This document shows positions 1 to 7,540 of a stretch of DNA of 18,310 nucleotides, in pieces. This DNA comes from CAZCAC01 sp964496575 (GTDB lineage Bacteria > Planctomycetota > UBA1135 > GCA-002686595). The position numbers and the translations under genes are program-made. Each line of letters opens with the position of its first letter. Position 1 is the first letter of the stretch. The stretch is from assembly GCA_964496575.1 (NCBI GenBank), contig CAZCAC010000151.1:1-18310 (forward strand), read 5' to 3'. The notes below the pieces were generated by a model that was not told the origin of the DNA, searched no databases, and saw only the letters and a list, made by a program, of their open reading frames with translations.

Positions 1-1
1 G

Positions 2-46
2 TTGTCAGCGATGGAGCCGGGAGCAGGTCAGAAAGGGAAGGGATAA
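2..46 (+). CDS. 3' end of an upstream gene (partial, tentative)
   Basis: One frame is open from the left edge and ends at a TAA (44-46) whose last base is the first base of the FHA gene's ATG, giving a TAATG junction. The visible tail would be LSAMEPGAGQKGKG. Such one-base overlaps are typical of translationally coupled genes, so this is probably the end of the preceding cistron in one operon. Only 14 residues are visible, so nothing can be said about function. The frame could also be non-coding. Confidence 0.35.
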   Translation: MSAMEPGAGQKGKG

Positions 47-1371
47 TGAGCGGGTTCGAATCGCCAGTCGAGATCGCAGTCAACACCAACCGGCTCTTCA
101 TGGAGGGCTTGCATGGCGTGCTGGATCTGCAGTTCCGAAACCGCAGCGGCACGGATCGGTTCGACGTTGACGCCTCCCTGAGCGGCCGGGCCCTGGTCTC
201 CGGCGTAAGGCGAAAGCTCACGCTTGGGGCTGGCGGTACGGTCAAGCGGGCGATCGACCTGCACCTGCCGCGCAGTGATGCCGACGGTCTCGGTAGCGCG
301 GGTGATGCGCGGTTCGAAGTCGAACTCATCGTGGATGCCGGAGAAGAAGGCCGACACCGCTTCTCGGGGGAGTTCACACTGGCTGTACTCGCCTACTCCG
401 AGGACCACAACCACATCAACGTCAGCATCAACAAGCTCATCGAGCAGACTGGCGACAAAGCCGGTATGGGTGCGATTAATGAGATCGACCTGAGCAACTT
501 GATCAAGGTCCCGAATAATCTCACCGTCAACGAGCGGATCACTCAGAAGCGGCCGCCCCGCTTTGTCCCCATCGAACTGGAGTATGGAGGTCGGCTGGAG
601 GAAATCGCGGATCCGGTCGTCCATCGCGACGTTGACTCGCTGGATCGATGCTCGATCGTGGACAAGGGGACAGGATCGCGACTGCTTGTCATCACCGGCC
701 AGTCAATCGTACTTGGAAAGAGCCGGGAAAAGGCCGACATCGTCATCTGGAAAATGCCGCGAAACGACGAGCACGATCACGCGACGCGCAAGATCTCGGG
801 CGAGCAGTGTAGATTGAATTGTACCCCGAATGGAGTTAGCGTCGAACAGCTCTCGAAGGTGAACCCGACCAAGATCGACGGACACGCTGTTTCGACCACA
901 TCTCAGATCAGCCTGGTTGCCGCGACAGAACTTCTCTTGCCGGCAGACCTTGGCCTGCGGCTCAGGCCGCTGCCCTTACCCCCTACATCTGCCGAGGTAC
1001 TTGGGAACTGGCAGAGGGCATCCACGCCGATCTTCCGCCAGCGCTGCGATTGGTCTCGCCAAACCGGCCTCGGCGGGTTGCTGATCGAGCGCACCGACGA
1101 TTTGGCCACCGTGGAGCGATACCTTTGGCTGGTCTCCGCAGTCGCTATGCCCATGCCCTGTGATGGAAGACCACGACAGGACCACGACGTCTGCGTTCTG
1201 GCTATGCCGAGCCTGCACGTTGCAGCTCTGCAAAATCGCGACACGCTTCAGGTGGCAAACATCGAGGTGCTCCCCGGAACCGCCGTGCCAGTAGGAAAGG
1301 GGGACGACCTCGTATCGGGTCCAATGCGATTGCTGATAGGCGATTGGTTGCAGGACCTGGGATTGTCCTGA
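46..1371 (+). CDS. FHA-domain protein with unknown N- and C-terminal regions
   Basis: This 441-residue soluble protein has no signal peptide or membrane segment. Residues 205-285 look like a forkhead-associated (FHA) phosphopeptide-binding domain: a strand run RLLVITGQSIVLGK (212-225), then TRKISGEQCRL (247-257), then VNPTKIDG (272-279). In a canonical FHA domain the binding residues read GR, S-R-x-H and N-G-T. Here they read G224-K225, S251-G252-E253-Q254 and N273-P274-T275, so the serine and asparagine are kept and the arginines and histidine are not. The N-terminal 140 residues look beta-rich, and a motif TGDKAGMGAINEIDLSNLI (136-154) joins them to the FHA part. The C-terminal 150 residues are not recognised. 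The ATG has a purine-rich Shine-Dalgarno (GGGAAGGGA, 35-43) and overlaps an upstream stop. A role in phospho-signalling is inferred from the fold only. Confidence 0.8.
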   Translation: MSGFESPVEIAVNTNRLFMEGLHGVLDLQFRNRSGTDRFDVDASLSGRALVSGVRRKLTLGAGGTVKRAIDLHLPRSDADGLGSAGDARFEVELIVDAGEEGRHRFSGEFTLAVLAYSEDHNHINVSINKLIEQTGDKAGMGAINEIDLSNLIKVPNNLTVNERITQKRPPRFVPIELEYGGRLEEIADPVVHRDVDSLDRCSIVDKGTGSRLLVITGQSIVLGKSREKADIVIWKMPRNDEHDHATRKISGEQCRLNCTPNGVSVEQLSKVNPTKIDGHAVSTTSQISLVAATELLLPADLGLRLRPLPLPPTSAEVLGNWQRASTPIFRQRCDWSRQTGLGGLLIERTDDLATVERYLWLVSAVAMPMPCDGRPRQDHDVCVLAMPSLHVAALQNRDTLQVANIEVLPGTAVPVGKGDDLVSGPMRLLIGDWLQDLGLS

Positions 1372-1413
1372 ACGGGCAGTGGCCTCGTCGGCGATTCACA
1401 GATCAGCGCCACT

Positions 1414-1941
1414 CTAGAATCTCCCCTCCACAACGCGCTTGCCCGTCGCGACGTCGAGTACTTCCTTCCCGATCGTCGGATCCGGGACATTGAATGGTGG
1501 CGGGGGTGGTGACCCGAGGAAGGACTTGAGGCGGCTTATCAGGCCGGATCCGTGAACCACTGTCCCTTCTGAATACTCGGAGAACCATGGTAGCCTCGCC
1601 GCCTGATACTCCCGTTCAGTGATCGGCTCGTGCGGAGGGGCACATCCTGTAAGGCGCGTCCAATCAGCGCAGTGAATGAGACGCACGAAGCAGCGAGCTG
1701 CTGGGGTTGATTGCCAATCGTCGATCTCGTACTCATCCGAATACAAACGCTGCTTGATCAAGCCTCCCGGTGCGAGGCCCATTTCCTTAGTCGCCAGTGC
1801 AAACCTCACCCCATCGTCATGTGGTCGCGGGAGGATAGGCGATTTAAAGGGCCTCGTCCTCCGACCCGGGGTGGTGCTCTGTCCTTCACCTCCCTTGAGG
1901 AGATCCTTCCGGGGCTGACCGGGGAGGTCTTTCGAGTCATT
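1414..1941 (-). pseudogene. 3' remnant of a conserved hypothetical gene, cut at its 5' side
   Basis: The frame reads from 1941 down to a stop at 1414-1416. The conserved-looking part starts near a GTG at 1809 (VRFALATKEMGLAPGG) and continues with IKQRLYSDEYEIDDW, CFVRLIHCADWTRLTG, APPHEPITEREYQAARLPWF, and a tail ending GKRVVEGRF. From memory this pattern (GG-x-x-K/R-Q, D-W, CFV, LTG-x-x-PP, LPWF) matches the C-terminal region of a family of uncharacterised, usually longer bacterial proteins; no function is claimed. Between 1810 and 1941 there is no ATG, GTG or TTG, and the frame closes at 1942-1944, exactly where the predicted IS91-type end begins. I infer that the gene was interrupted and its 5' part lost. 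It converges on the FHA gene with a 42-base gap. A short protein starting at 1809 cannot be ruled out. Confidence 0.55.
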
Positions 1942-1959
1942 TCAAGCCTGGATCGCCTG

Positions 1960-1986
1960 CTCCGAAGTCGAAATCGACCCTCGGAG
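1960..1986. repeat. Imperfect hairpin, candidate IS91 origin-end structure
   Basis: CTCCGA (1960-1965) pairs with TCGGAG (1981-1986) and GTCGA (1967-1971) pairs with TCGAC (1974-1978). The loop is two bases and the stem has one unpaired base on one side and two on the other. The hairpin lies 59 bases beyond the transposase stop and 13 bases from the CAAG at 1943-1946. Its place and shape fit the subterminal palindrome of an IS91 origin end. Confidence 0.5.
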
Positions 1987-2045
1987 GAACACCAGCACGC
2001 ACCTCTCCCCGAGCGCGGCTCTTTTCGGTTGCGGCCTGCACTCCT

Positions 2046-3092
2046 TCAACAACTCTGAAAGTCGAACGAGGGCTGCGGTGGCGGCCTTGCCGGTGTCAGG
2101 GTTGGCAGAGTACTCGGGAGATCAAGATGATCGAGAATCCGTTCGATGACCTCATGCTCGGTGATCGCAGAAATCCACCTGCGTCGTGATTCACAAAACG
2201 GGCATCGGAGAACGTCGATGGCGAACACTCTCTGCATCAACTCGGACCAGGAGTACTTGGAGCACGGCCGCGTCGGACTCTCCAAGTTACCAGAACCCCT
2301 GCGCTCTCTTCCTCGACGCGGCACGATGTCACTCCGCCACGAAGCAGCCGGAGCCAACACTCCGTGGTAAGTCAGTTGGTGCATTCGCGGTGGAGGAACC
2401 AGCGCCGCGAGTCGTTCGATAAAGGCAAGAGGTTCAAAGACGAAGTGCGTGGTGCCGTCCCGATAAGGCACTCGCAGCTCATGGACCACTCTTCCCGAAG
2501 CGTTCAGCGATAGCCGCTGCGTGGAAATCGGAGGGCGGGTTACGTAACGGATTAGATGTTCGAGTCGCGCCGTGTCCCCTCGCCCCACCCTGGTAGCCGC
2601 GTGCAGCGTGAAACCGTCCAGCTCCGCGCACAGCTCCTTGATCACCAACGCCTTCTGAGCGCCGGATGCCGGCGGATGACCAAGGCGTGAGATCCTCGCT
2701 CCCGCCTCCGGACCCAGTGCAACCCGCCCCTGGATCGAAGCGGCCTGAATCAGGGGAAGCAGGCCCTGAGCGTCCTCGTCACCCGTAACGTCGATCTCCT
2801 CCTCGTCCATCATCAAGCCCCGCCGCCGGCACAGGCGCAAGACCCTCGAACGAATGGTGAAGAGCAAGGATGCCACCTCCGCATCAGTGATGCGCCTCGC
2901 GCTGTGGAAGGTCGGAGCGCTGTGCGGGTCGGGCGCGGTGTAAACACCGTCCAGTGCCAAGACATGAAAGTGAAGGTTGGCATTCAGAGCCGACCCAAAC
3001 CTCTGCAGAGCATAGGCGATCCAAGCTGCGTCCGCCACGGTCCCAGCCCCCAGGAGTCCTCCCCCCTGCCCCTCGATAGCGCTGTTCCTCAC
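2046..3092 (-). CDS. IS91-family HUH/Y2 transposase, lacking its N-terminus
   Basis: The 348-residue product matches the catalytic and C-terminal parts of the IS91 (Y2_Tnp) transposase family, which nicks DNA and moves elements by rolling-circle replication. The HUH metal site is visible as NLHFHVLALDGV (about residues 39-50), after QRFGSALNA. The tyrosine region reads LIRYVTRPPIS, followed by PPPRMHQLTYHGVLAP. The C-terminus has YSWSELMQRVFAIDVLRCPFC and a proline-rich tail. Full family members carry about 150 more N-terminal residues with a cysteine/histidine zinc-binding region; these are absent. A TGA lies one codon upstream of the GTG used here and no Shine-Dalgarno is present. The gene is therefore most likely a non-functional remnant even though the remaining frame is intact. 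Confidence 0.75.
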   Translation of the reverse strand: MRNSAIEGQGGGLLGAGTVADAAWIAYALQRFGSALNANLHFHVLALDGVYTAPDPHSAPTFHSARRITDAEVASLLFTIRSRVLRLCRRRGLMMDEEEIDVTGDEDAQGLLPLIQAASIQGRVALGPEAGARISRLGHPPASGAQKALVIKELCAELDGFTLHAATRVGRGDTARLEHLIRYVTRPPISTQRLSLNASGRVVHELRVPYRDGTTHFVFEPLAFIERLAALVPPPRMHQLTYHGVLAPAASWRSDIVPRRGRERRGSGNLESPTRPCSKYSWSELMQRVFAIDVLRCPFCESRRRWISAITEHEVIERILDHLDLPSTLPTLTPARPPPQPSFDFQSC

Positions 3093-3225
3093 CCATCAGC
3101 TCGCTCGGTGGCCCTCCGCCAGCGGTGATTGTCTGCCCCAGAACCCTTCCCCACAGCATCGCCACCAACGCACTCCACACCTCTCCCGCACCGAGCCTCT
3201 CGATCCAGCTGAATCAACCTTTCCC

Positions 3226-3471
3226 TCAGTACACCAAATCCAGTTGCGGCGGTGCTCTCGCTGGAGCCGGGCTCGGCGACACGCTCTCCAGACCCAGGTA
3301 TTCCAGAATCCGAGCTATGGTCGGGCCTTCGGTGATTGCGGAGATCCAACGGCGCCTCGAACCGCAGATGTGGCACTTCAACACGTCCACCGAGAACACC
3401 CGCGCCAACAGCTCAGGCCAGCTGTAACGCGCGCACGACCTCGAGCTGAGACCGCTCCCCGACGAGCGCAA
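3226..3471 (-). pseudogene. C-terminal remnant of a second IS91-family transposase
   Basis: The minus-strand frame ending at a TGA (3226-3228) encodes YSWPELLARVFSVDVLKCHI, then CGSRRRWISAITEGPTIARI, then a proline-rich tail ending PPQLDLVY. This aligns residue by residue with the C-terminus of the neighbouring transposase (YSWSELMQRVFAIDVLRCPF, then CESRRRWISAITEHEVIERI), but it is clearly a different element and not a recent duplicate. Only about 65 residues are recognisable. The HUH and tyrosine parts are missing, and upstream the frame runs into the aminotransferase promoter and gene. The 130 bases between this remnant and the other transposase are probably degraded transposon DNA. Confidence 0.7.
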
Positions 3472-3540
3472 ATCTCCTGTGCCCCCAGGGGTGCGAGATG
3501 TGTGAAGAGATTTCTGGCTCAGGACACTAGGATCGCGCCC

Positions 3541-4686
3541 ATGACCGACGACGAGGACGTACAGGTACGGGTCCCCGAAGGGCGCATCGACCTGGGGATC
3601 GGACAGCCCGACCCGACGCTCCTACCCCTCGCGGAGATGCGCGAGGCGGCGGCCGAGCGGCTGGCGCGCGAGGACGTGCGCCTGCTCGCCTACGGCGCAC
3701 AGCAGGGCAGCCGCGGCTTTCGCAACGTACTCGCCGGCTTCCTCTCGCCCCGCTACGGGACCGACGTCGACCCGCGACAGCTATTCATCACCGGCGGCGC
3801 GTCGCACGGCCTCGACCTCGTGTGCAGCGCGCTCACCGTGCCGGGGGACGTCGTGCTCGTCGAGAAGCCGAGCTACTTCGGCGCCCTGCGCATCCTGGAG
3901 GACCGCGGCCTGAAGCTCGTCTCCGCGCCCACCGACGAGCACGGCCTCGTCGTCGACGCTCTGCCCGAGTTGGTCCGCCGGCACCGGCCGAAGTTCCTCT
4001 ACACGATCCCCGTCTTCCACAACCCCTCGGGCGTGACGCTGCCGGCCGAGCGGCGGGAGCAGATGGTCGAGCTCGCCGCCAGTCAGGACTTCCACGTCGT
4101 CGCCGACGAGGTCTACCAGCTACTCGCCTACCGCGAGACTCCCCCACCACCGATGCGCGGCTTCGATCGCGGCACGAACAGGGTGATCTCGCTCAGCGCC
4201 TTCACCAAGATCCTCTGCCCGGGCGTGCGACTCGGCTGGATCGAGGCGGAGCAGGGCTTCTGCGAAGGGCTCGCCGGCGTGGGCGTGCACTTCAGCGGCG
4301 GCGGGATCAGCCCCTTCACCTGCGCGGTCGTGCGCTCGGCGATCGAGCTCGGGCTGCAGGAGCACTACCTCGAGGAGCTGAAGCGGACCTTCACGCACCG
4401 CTCGCGCATCCTCTTCGAGACCCTGCGGAGCGGCCTCCCCGACTCGGTCACCTTCGACGAGGCGCGCGGCGGCTACTTCATCTGGATCCGGCTGCCCGCG
4501 GGAGTCTGCGGACCGGCACTGCTCGAGGCGGCGCACGAGAACGGCGTCGGCTATCGCGGCGGGCCGCTGTTCACCTGCGACGGGGGGCTCGAGGAGTACG
4601 TCCGGGTCGGCTTCACCTACTACGGCGAATCTAAGCTCGTCGAGGGCGCCCGGCGCTTGACCGAGGTGATCGCGAAGAGGCTCTGA
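3541..4686 (+). CDS. PLP-dependent aminotransferase, class I/II (fold type I)
   Basis: The 381-residue cytoplasmic enzyme has the fold-type I aminotransferase signature. HNPSG places the PLP-contacting asparagine at N161. D189 in VVADEVYQLL should pair with the pyridine nitrogen, with Y192 nearby. K223 in SAFTKILCPGVRLGW is the Schiff-base lysine. R355 in YVRVGFTYY should bind the substrate carboxylate. The opening LGIGQPDPTLLPLAEM and the length are those of the LysN/2-aminoadipate and MocR-C-terminal branch, but there is no GntR-type helix-turn-helix. The amino donor and keto acid cannot be read from sequence. The ATG at 3541 is preferred because AGGA (3529-3532) lies eight bases upstream and the conserved fold starts soon after. 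The open frame further upstream is only antisense to transposase debris. The gene stands alone and converges with the receptor gene. Confidence 0.9.
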   Translation: MTDDEDVQVRVPEGRIDLGIGQPDPTLLPLAEMREAAAERLAREDVRLLAYGAQQGSRGFRNVLAGFLSPRYGTDVDPRQLFITGGASHGLDLVCSALTVPGDVVLVEKPSYFGALRILEDRGLKLVSAPTDEHGLVVDALPELVRRHRPKFLYTIPVFHNPSGVTLPAERREQMVELAASQDFHVVADEVYQLLAYRETPPPPMRGFDRGTNRVISLSAFTKILCPGVRLGWIEAEQGFCEGLAGVGVHFSGGGISPFTCAVVRSAIELGLQEHYLEELKRTFTHRSRILFETLRSGLPDSVTFDEARGGYFIWIRLPAGVCGPALLEAAHENGVGYRGGPLFTCDGGLEEYVRVGFTYYGESKLVEGARRLTEVIAKRL

Positions 4687-4691
4687 TCTAC

Positions 4692-4779
4692 TCGGAGTCG
4701 GTTTCTGCGCGCTGCGCGCAGAAAGCAGGCTGATCCAATCGGAGTCGGTTTCTGCGCGCTGCGCGCAGAAAGCAGGCTG
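4692..4779. repeat. Two identical 41-bp direct repeats, each with a perfect hairpin
   Basis: Identical 41-base copies occupy 4692-4732 and 4739-4779, a period of 47. Each contains the 11-base arm TTTCTGCGCGC, one central T, and the complementary arm (4702-4712/4714-4724 and 4749-4759/4761-4771). They begin six bases past the aminotransferase stop, between two convergent genes, so they could terminate transcription from both sides. No T-run follows. They may equally be REP-type repeats. Confidence 0.85.
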
Positions 4780-4785
4780 GGAAGG

Positions 4786-4889
4786 CATTGAAGCTCTCGA
4801 GAATCGTGATCGGCACGGTCGGTTGACCCGTCAGCCCACGTCAGGGCACTGAAGCACTCGAGAATCGCTATCTGAACAGTCGGTTGACC
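4786..4889. repeat. Pair of imperfect 43-bp direct repeats
   Basis: Copies at 4786-4828 and 4847-4889 agree at 36 of 43 positions, with a period of 61. Shared blocks are CTCGAGAATCG in the middle and GTCGGTTGACC at the end. They follow directly after the hairpin repeats and differ from them in sequence. No coding frame or promoter is evident in this stretch, which ends 63 bases before the receptor gene's stop. Confidence 0.75.
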
Positions 4890-4952
4890 GGTTGGGTTGC
4901 GGGCACCCGCCCGCGCTATGGGAGAGACGCTGGAGTCCGTCCCGACTCCGTA

Positions 4953-6029
4953 TCAGTCGCTGCGCATGTCCTCCACGACGCGCTGCACCTCGCCGTGCAG
5001 CGTCTCGGCCATGGTGGAGAGCTCCGTGGCGGCGTCGAGCAGGTTCTCGCAGCTGGAGCTGGTCAGCGTGGCAGTCTCGGCGACGTGGCCGACGTTCTTG
5101 GACATCGACTGCGCGAGCTCCGAGGTATCGGTCGCTCCCTGGTTCATCTCCTGGGTGACCGCCCCCTGCTTGTTCAGCGCTTCCGCGATCAGCTGGGACA
5201 CGGTGGAGAGCTCCGCGATCGTCTCGGAGATGAGGTCGATCGCGGTGACCACGCTGGTCGTGGCGTCCTGGATCCCCCGCACCTGATCGTCGATCTCGGT
5301 CGTCGCCTCGCCAGTCTGAGAGGATAGGTTCTTGACCTCGGAAGCGACCACGGCAAAGCCCTTGCCCGCCTCGCCGGCACGCGCGGCCTCGATCGTCGCG
5401 TTCAGGGCCAGAAGATTGGTCTGGTCGGCCACCTCCTGGATCATCCCCAGCACGCTGCTGATCCGGTGGGAGGCCTCGGCGAGCCCCTGAACGAGCTCCC
5501 CCGCCTCCTCCGCGGCCTGCACCGCGGCCATCGAGTACTGGGTGGACGTGGACACCTGGGTGTCGATGTCGTGGATCGCCGTGGTGAACTCGCCGATCAT
5601 CGAGGCGAAGTGCTCGATTCCCCTGGTGGTCTCGCCTACCGAGACCTCCAGCGTCGTCGCCTGCTTGCTCGTCTCGCAGGCGTTCTCGGAGAGGTTCTCG
5701 GCCGTCGCCTTCAGCTCCGCCGAAGCCGCGGCGACCGACTCGACGACACCGGTGACGACCCGTTCGAAATCGTCGGCCACCTCCTGCCGGTGCGAGTGCA
5801 TCTCCCCTTCTCGTCGCTTCGTCTCGGCCAGGTTCTCGACGAGAGTCCTCGCCGAGCGCACGAGCTCGCCGAGGTTCTGGTCATCGCCCGGATCGGGCCA
5901 GGGGGAGTCGTAGACGCCGGTCGTGGCCTCGTCGCAGATCGCCGCGATGCGCCGCACCGCGTCCGGGAAGGAAGAGGCGGTGCTGGAATCATTACCGGAG
6001 GTCGAACCGGTGGACGTGGAGGAGCTCAT
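4953..6029 (-). CDS. Soluble methyl-accepting chemotaxis-type receptor
   Basis: The 358-residue protein has the long antiparallel coiled coil of the MCP signalling domain from about residue 85 to the end. The highly conserved hairpin tip reads EVADQTNLLALNATIEAARA (from E199), followed by GEAGKGFAVVASEVKNLS; this tip contacts CheA and CheW. There is no transmembrane segment, HAMP domain or signal peptide, so the receptor should be cytoplasmic. Residues 1-80 (PDAVRRIAAICDEATTGVY and on) are a short region, too small for an intact PAS or GAF domain, and its ligand is unknown. No CheR-tethering pentapeptide is seen; the protein ends VVEDMRSD. The ATG at 6029 is followed by a Ser/Thr-rich leader. 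No che genes lie nearby, so the partners must be elsewhere. It is divergent from the hydrolase gene. Confidence 0.92.
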   Translation of the reverse strand: MSSSTSTGSTSGNDSSTASSFPDAVRRIAAICDEATTGVYDSPWPDPGDDQNLGELVRSARTLVENLAETKRREGEMHSHRQEVADDFERVVTGVVESVAAASAELKATAENLSENACETSKQATTLEVSVGETTRGIEHFASMIGEFTTAIHDIDTQVSTSTQYSMAAVQAAEEAGELVQGLAEASHRISSVLGMIQEVADQTNLLALNATIEAARAGEAGKGFAVVASEVKNLSSQTGEATTEIDDQVRGIQDATTSVVTAIDLISETIAELSTVSQLIAEALNKQGAVTQEMNQGATDTSELAQSMSKNVGHVAETATLTSSSCENLLDAATELSTMAETLHGEVQRVVEDMRSD

Positions 6030-6340
6030 GGGATTCCGTTGGAAGCACGGATTGTCGGGGAATGGACCATTGCGCCCGCCGTTCGGCCGGGGTCGGTGTT
6101 TCCGCGATCCGGAGTCCCGGGCGCGCTCTGGAAGCTGTCTCTATTTCGACCAGGGGATCCGGCTCCTGAACAAGTCGGGGTGACTCTTCCCGGGTGTAGG
6201 AAAGGGCCGAGGACGACCCCTCGAGCGGCCCCCCACCGTGCCCCGGCGTGCCTGATCTTGACCGAACCGGAACGCGTCCGCGCTGGACGGGGCGATCGCC
6301 GCGGGGGACGATTTCCTGCCCGGCCCGCACCCCCGACGAC
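6030..6340. other. 311-bp divergent intergenic region
   Basis: This gap separates the divergent receptor and S12 hydrolase genes, so it should hold both promoters. I saw no good -35/-10 pair for either direction, no sigma-28-like box for the receptor, and no convincing repeat. A TTGACC at 6258-6263 lacks a matching -10. Frames that run through it lack coding character. Confidence 0.5.
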
Positions 6341-7531
6341 ATGAAGCACCTCCTCACGAGCCTCCTTCTTCTGGCGACCCTCGCTTCCTACCCCTCGATC
6401 GCCCTGCCCCGGGCGGGGCAGACGACGATCGACGAGACGCAGCGCGAGGCGATCCTCGACTCGTGTCGGGGCTATCTCGAGGAGCGGCTCGAGCGCGAGG
6501 CGTTCCCCGGCGCATCGGCAGCGCTGATCCTCCCCGACGGGAGCCTGATCACCTGCGCGGTCGGGATGGCGTCGATCGATGAAGAGCGCGAGATGAAGGC
6601 CGAGGATCGGATGCTCTCCGGCAGCATCGGCAAGACCTACTTCTCCGCCGCTGCGCTGCAGCTCGCCGGCGAGGGGAAGCTCGACCTCGACGCCGAGGTC
6701 GCGACCTGGTTCGAGGGGGTCGAGTGGTACACGCACGTCCCCAACGGCGGAGAGATCACCATCCGGCAGCTGATGCGTCACCAGACCGGCTTGCCGCGCT
6801 GGGTCTTCGCGAGGGGGATCTGGGACACCCTGCTCGACGATCCGGACAAGGTCTGGACGGTCGAAGAGCGCCTCTCTTTCGTCGCGGACCAGGAACCGCT
6901 CTTCGCCCCCGGGAAGGCCTGGGCGTACTCGGACACCAACTACCTCCTGTTGGGCGCGGTCCTCGAGAAGGTCTCGAAGAAGACCGCCTACCAGCTGGTG
7001 AAGGAGAAGCTGCTGGTGCCGAGCGGGCTGAAGGACACGATCCCCTCCGACCGACGCGAGCTTCCGGGGGTCATCCAGGGCTACTCGCGGTCCTTGCGGC
7101 AGTTCGGTGTACCCGAGCGGGTCATCGAGGACGGCCGCTTCTTCGTCAATCCGCAGTTCGAGTGGTGCGGCGGCGGATTCGCCAACACGCCCGCCGATCT
7201 CGCGCGGTGGGCGAAGATCCTCTACACCGGGAAGGCGTTCGAGGGGGACTACCTCGACGAGCTGCTCGACGCCGTCCCGCTTCCCGGGGCACGGCGCGGG
7301 TACGGTCTGGGGGTCTTCGTCTCCGAGACCGAGCTCGGCGACCTCGTCGGTCACGACGGATTCATGACCGGCTACCTGTCGACGATGGGCTGGTTCCCCG
7401 AGCTCGAGGTGGCCGCGGCGTTCCAGATGAACACCGACGACGGCCGGAAACTGGGCGTGCCGCAGCACCTGGTGCTGCGCGATCTGGCGCGCTTCGTGAA
7501 AGTCGAGCTCGACGAGGAAAAGAAGGAGTAG
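6341..7531 (+). CDS. Secreted serine hydrolase of the class C beta-lactamase / S12 peptidase family
   Basis: The 396-residue product begins with a signal peptide (MKHLLTSLLLLATLASYPSI, cleavage likely near residue 22), so it works outside the cytoplasm. All three active-site elements of the class C beta-lactamase/DD-peptidase fold are present: S95-I-G-K98 (nucleophile and general base) in SGSIGKTYF, Y196-S197-D198 in AYSDTNYLLLG, and H338-D339-G340 in VGHDGFMTGY. YSD and HDG in place of the YxN and KTG of true AmpC enzymes point to an esterase or D-amino-acid peptidase rather than a resistance enzyme. RQLMRHQTGLPRW is the usual family segment between the first two motifs. The ATG at 6341 is chosen because the signal peptide starts there; no Shine-Dalgarno is visible and the open frame further upstream has no domain. 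It converges with the lipoprotein gene, 9 bases apart. Confidence 0.92.
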   Translation: MKHLLTSLLLLATLASYPSIALPRAGQTTIDETQREAILDSCRGYLEERLEREAFPGASAALILPDGSLITCAVGMASIDEEREMKAEDRMLSGSIGKTYFSAAALQLAGEGKLDLDAEVATWFEGVEWYTHVPNGGEITIRQLMRHQTGLPRWVFARGIWDTLLDDPDKVWTVEERLSFVADQEPLFAPGKAWAYSDTNYLLLGAVLEKVSKKTAYQLVKEKLLVPSGLKDTIPSDRRELPGVIQGYSRSLRQFGVPERVIEDGRFFVNPQFEWCGGGFANTPADLARWAKILYTGKAFEGDYLDELLDAVPLPGARRGYGLGVFVSETELGDLVGHDGFMTGYLSTMGWFPELEVAAAFQMNTDDGRKLGVPQHLVLRDLARFVKVELDEEKKE

Positions 7532-7540
7532 GCCCGAGGC

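Larger units (their letters stand above)
1943..3092 (-). mobile_element. IS91-family element, 5'-truncated
   Basis: The transposase C-terminal two thirds lie on the minus strand. About 60 bases past its stop there is an imperfect hairpin (1960-1986), and beyond that the tetranucleotide CAAG (1943-1946). IS91-family elements replicate by rolling circle from an origin end downstream of the transposase and sit next to GAAC/CAAG-type tetranucleotides, so this side is a plausible origin end. No terminal end can be recognised on the other side, where a second transposase remnant begins, so the right limit is only the start of the readable transposase frame. Confidence 0.55.

Noticed and set aside
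3244..3540. N-terminal extension of the aminotransferase frame by 99 codons
   Set aside because: The added residues have no family match, lie antisense to a transposase remnant, and the ATG at 3541 has its own AGGA and begins just before the conserved fold.
4692..4889. CRISPR array
   Set aside because: Only two copies of each repeat are present, the spacing is 6 or 18 bases, and no cas genes are near.
6026..7468. Minus-strand open frame opposite the S12 hydrolase
   Set aside because: The hydrolase has all active-site motifs and a signal peptide; the antisense product shows none.
6341..7531. AmpC-type resistance beta-lactamase regulated by the BlaI/M56 pair
   Set aside because: The active site reads YSD and HDG instead of YxN and KTG, the gene lies over 4 kb away, and no double dyad is seen upstream of it.
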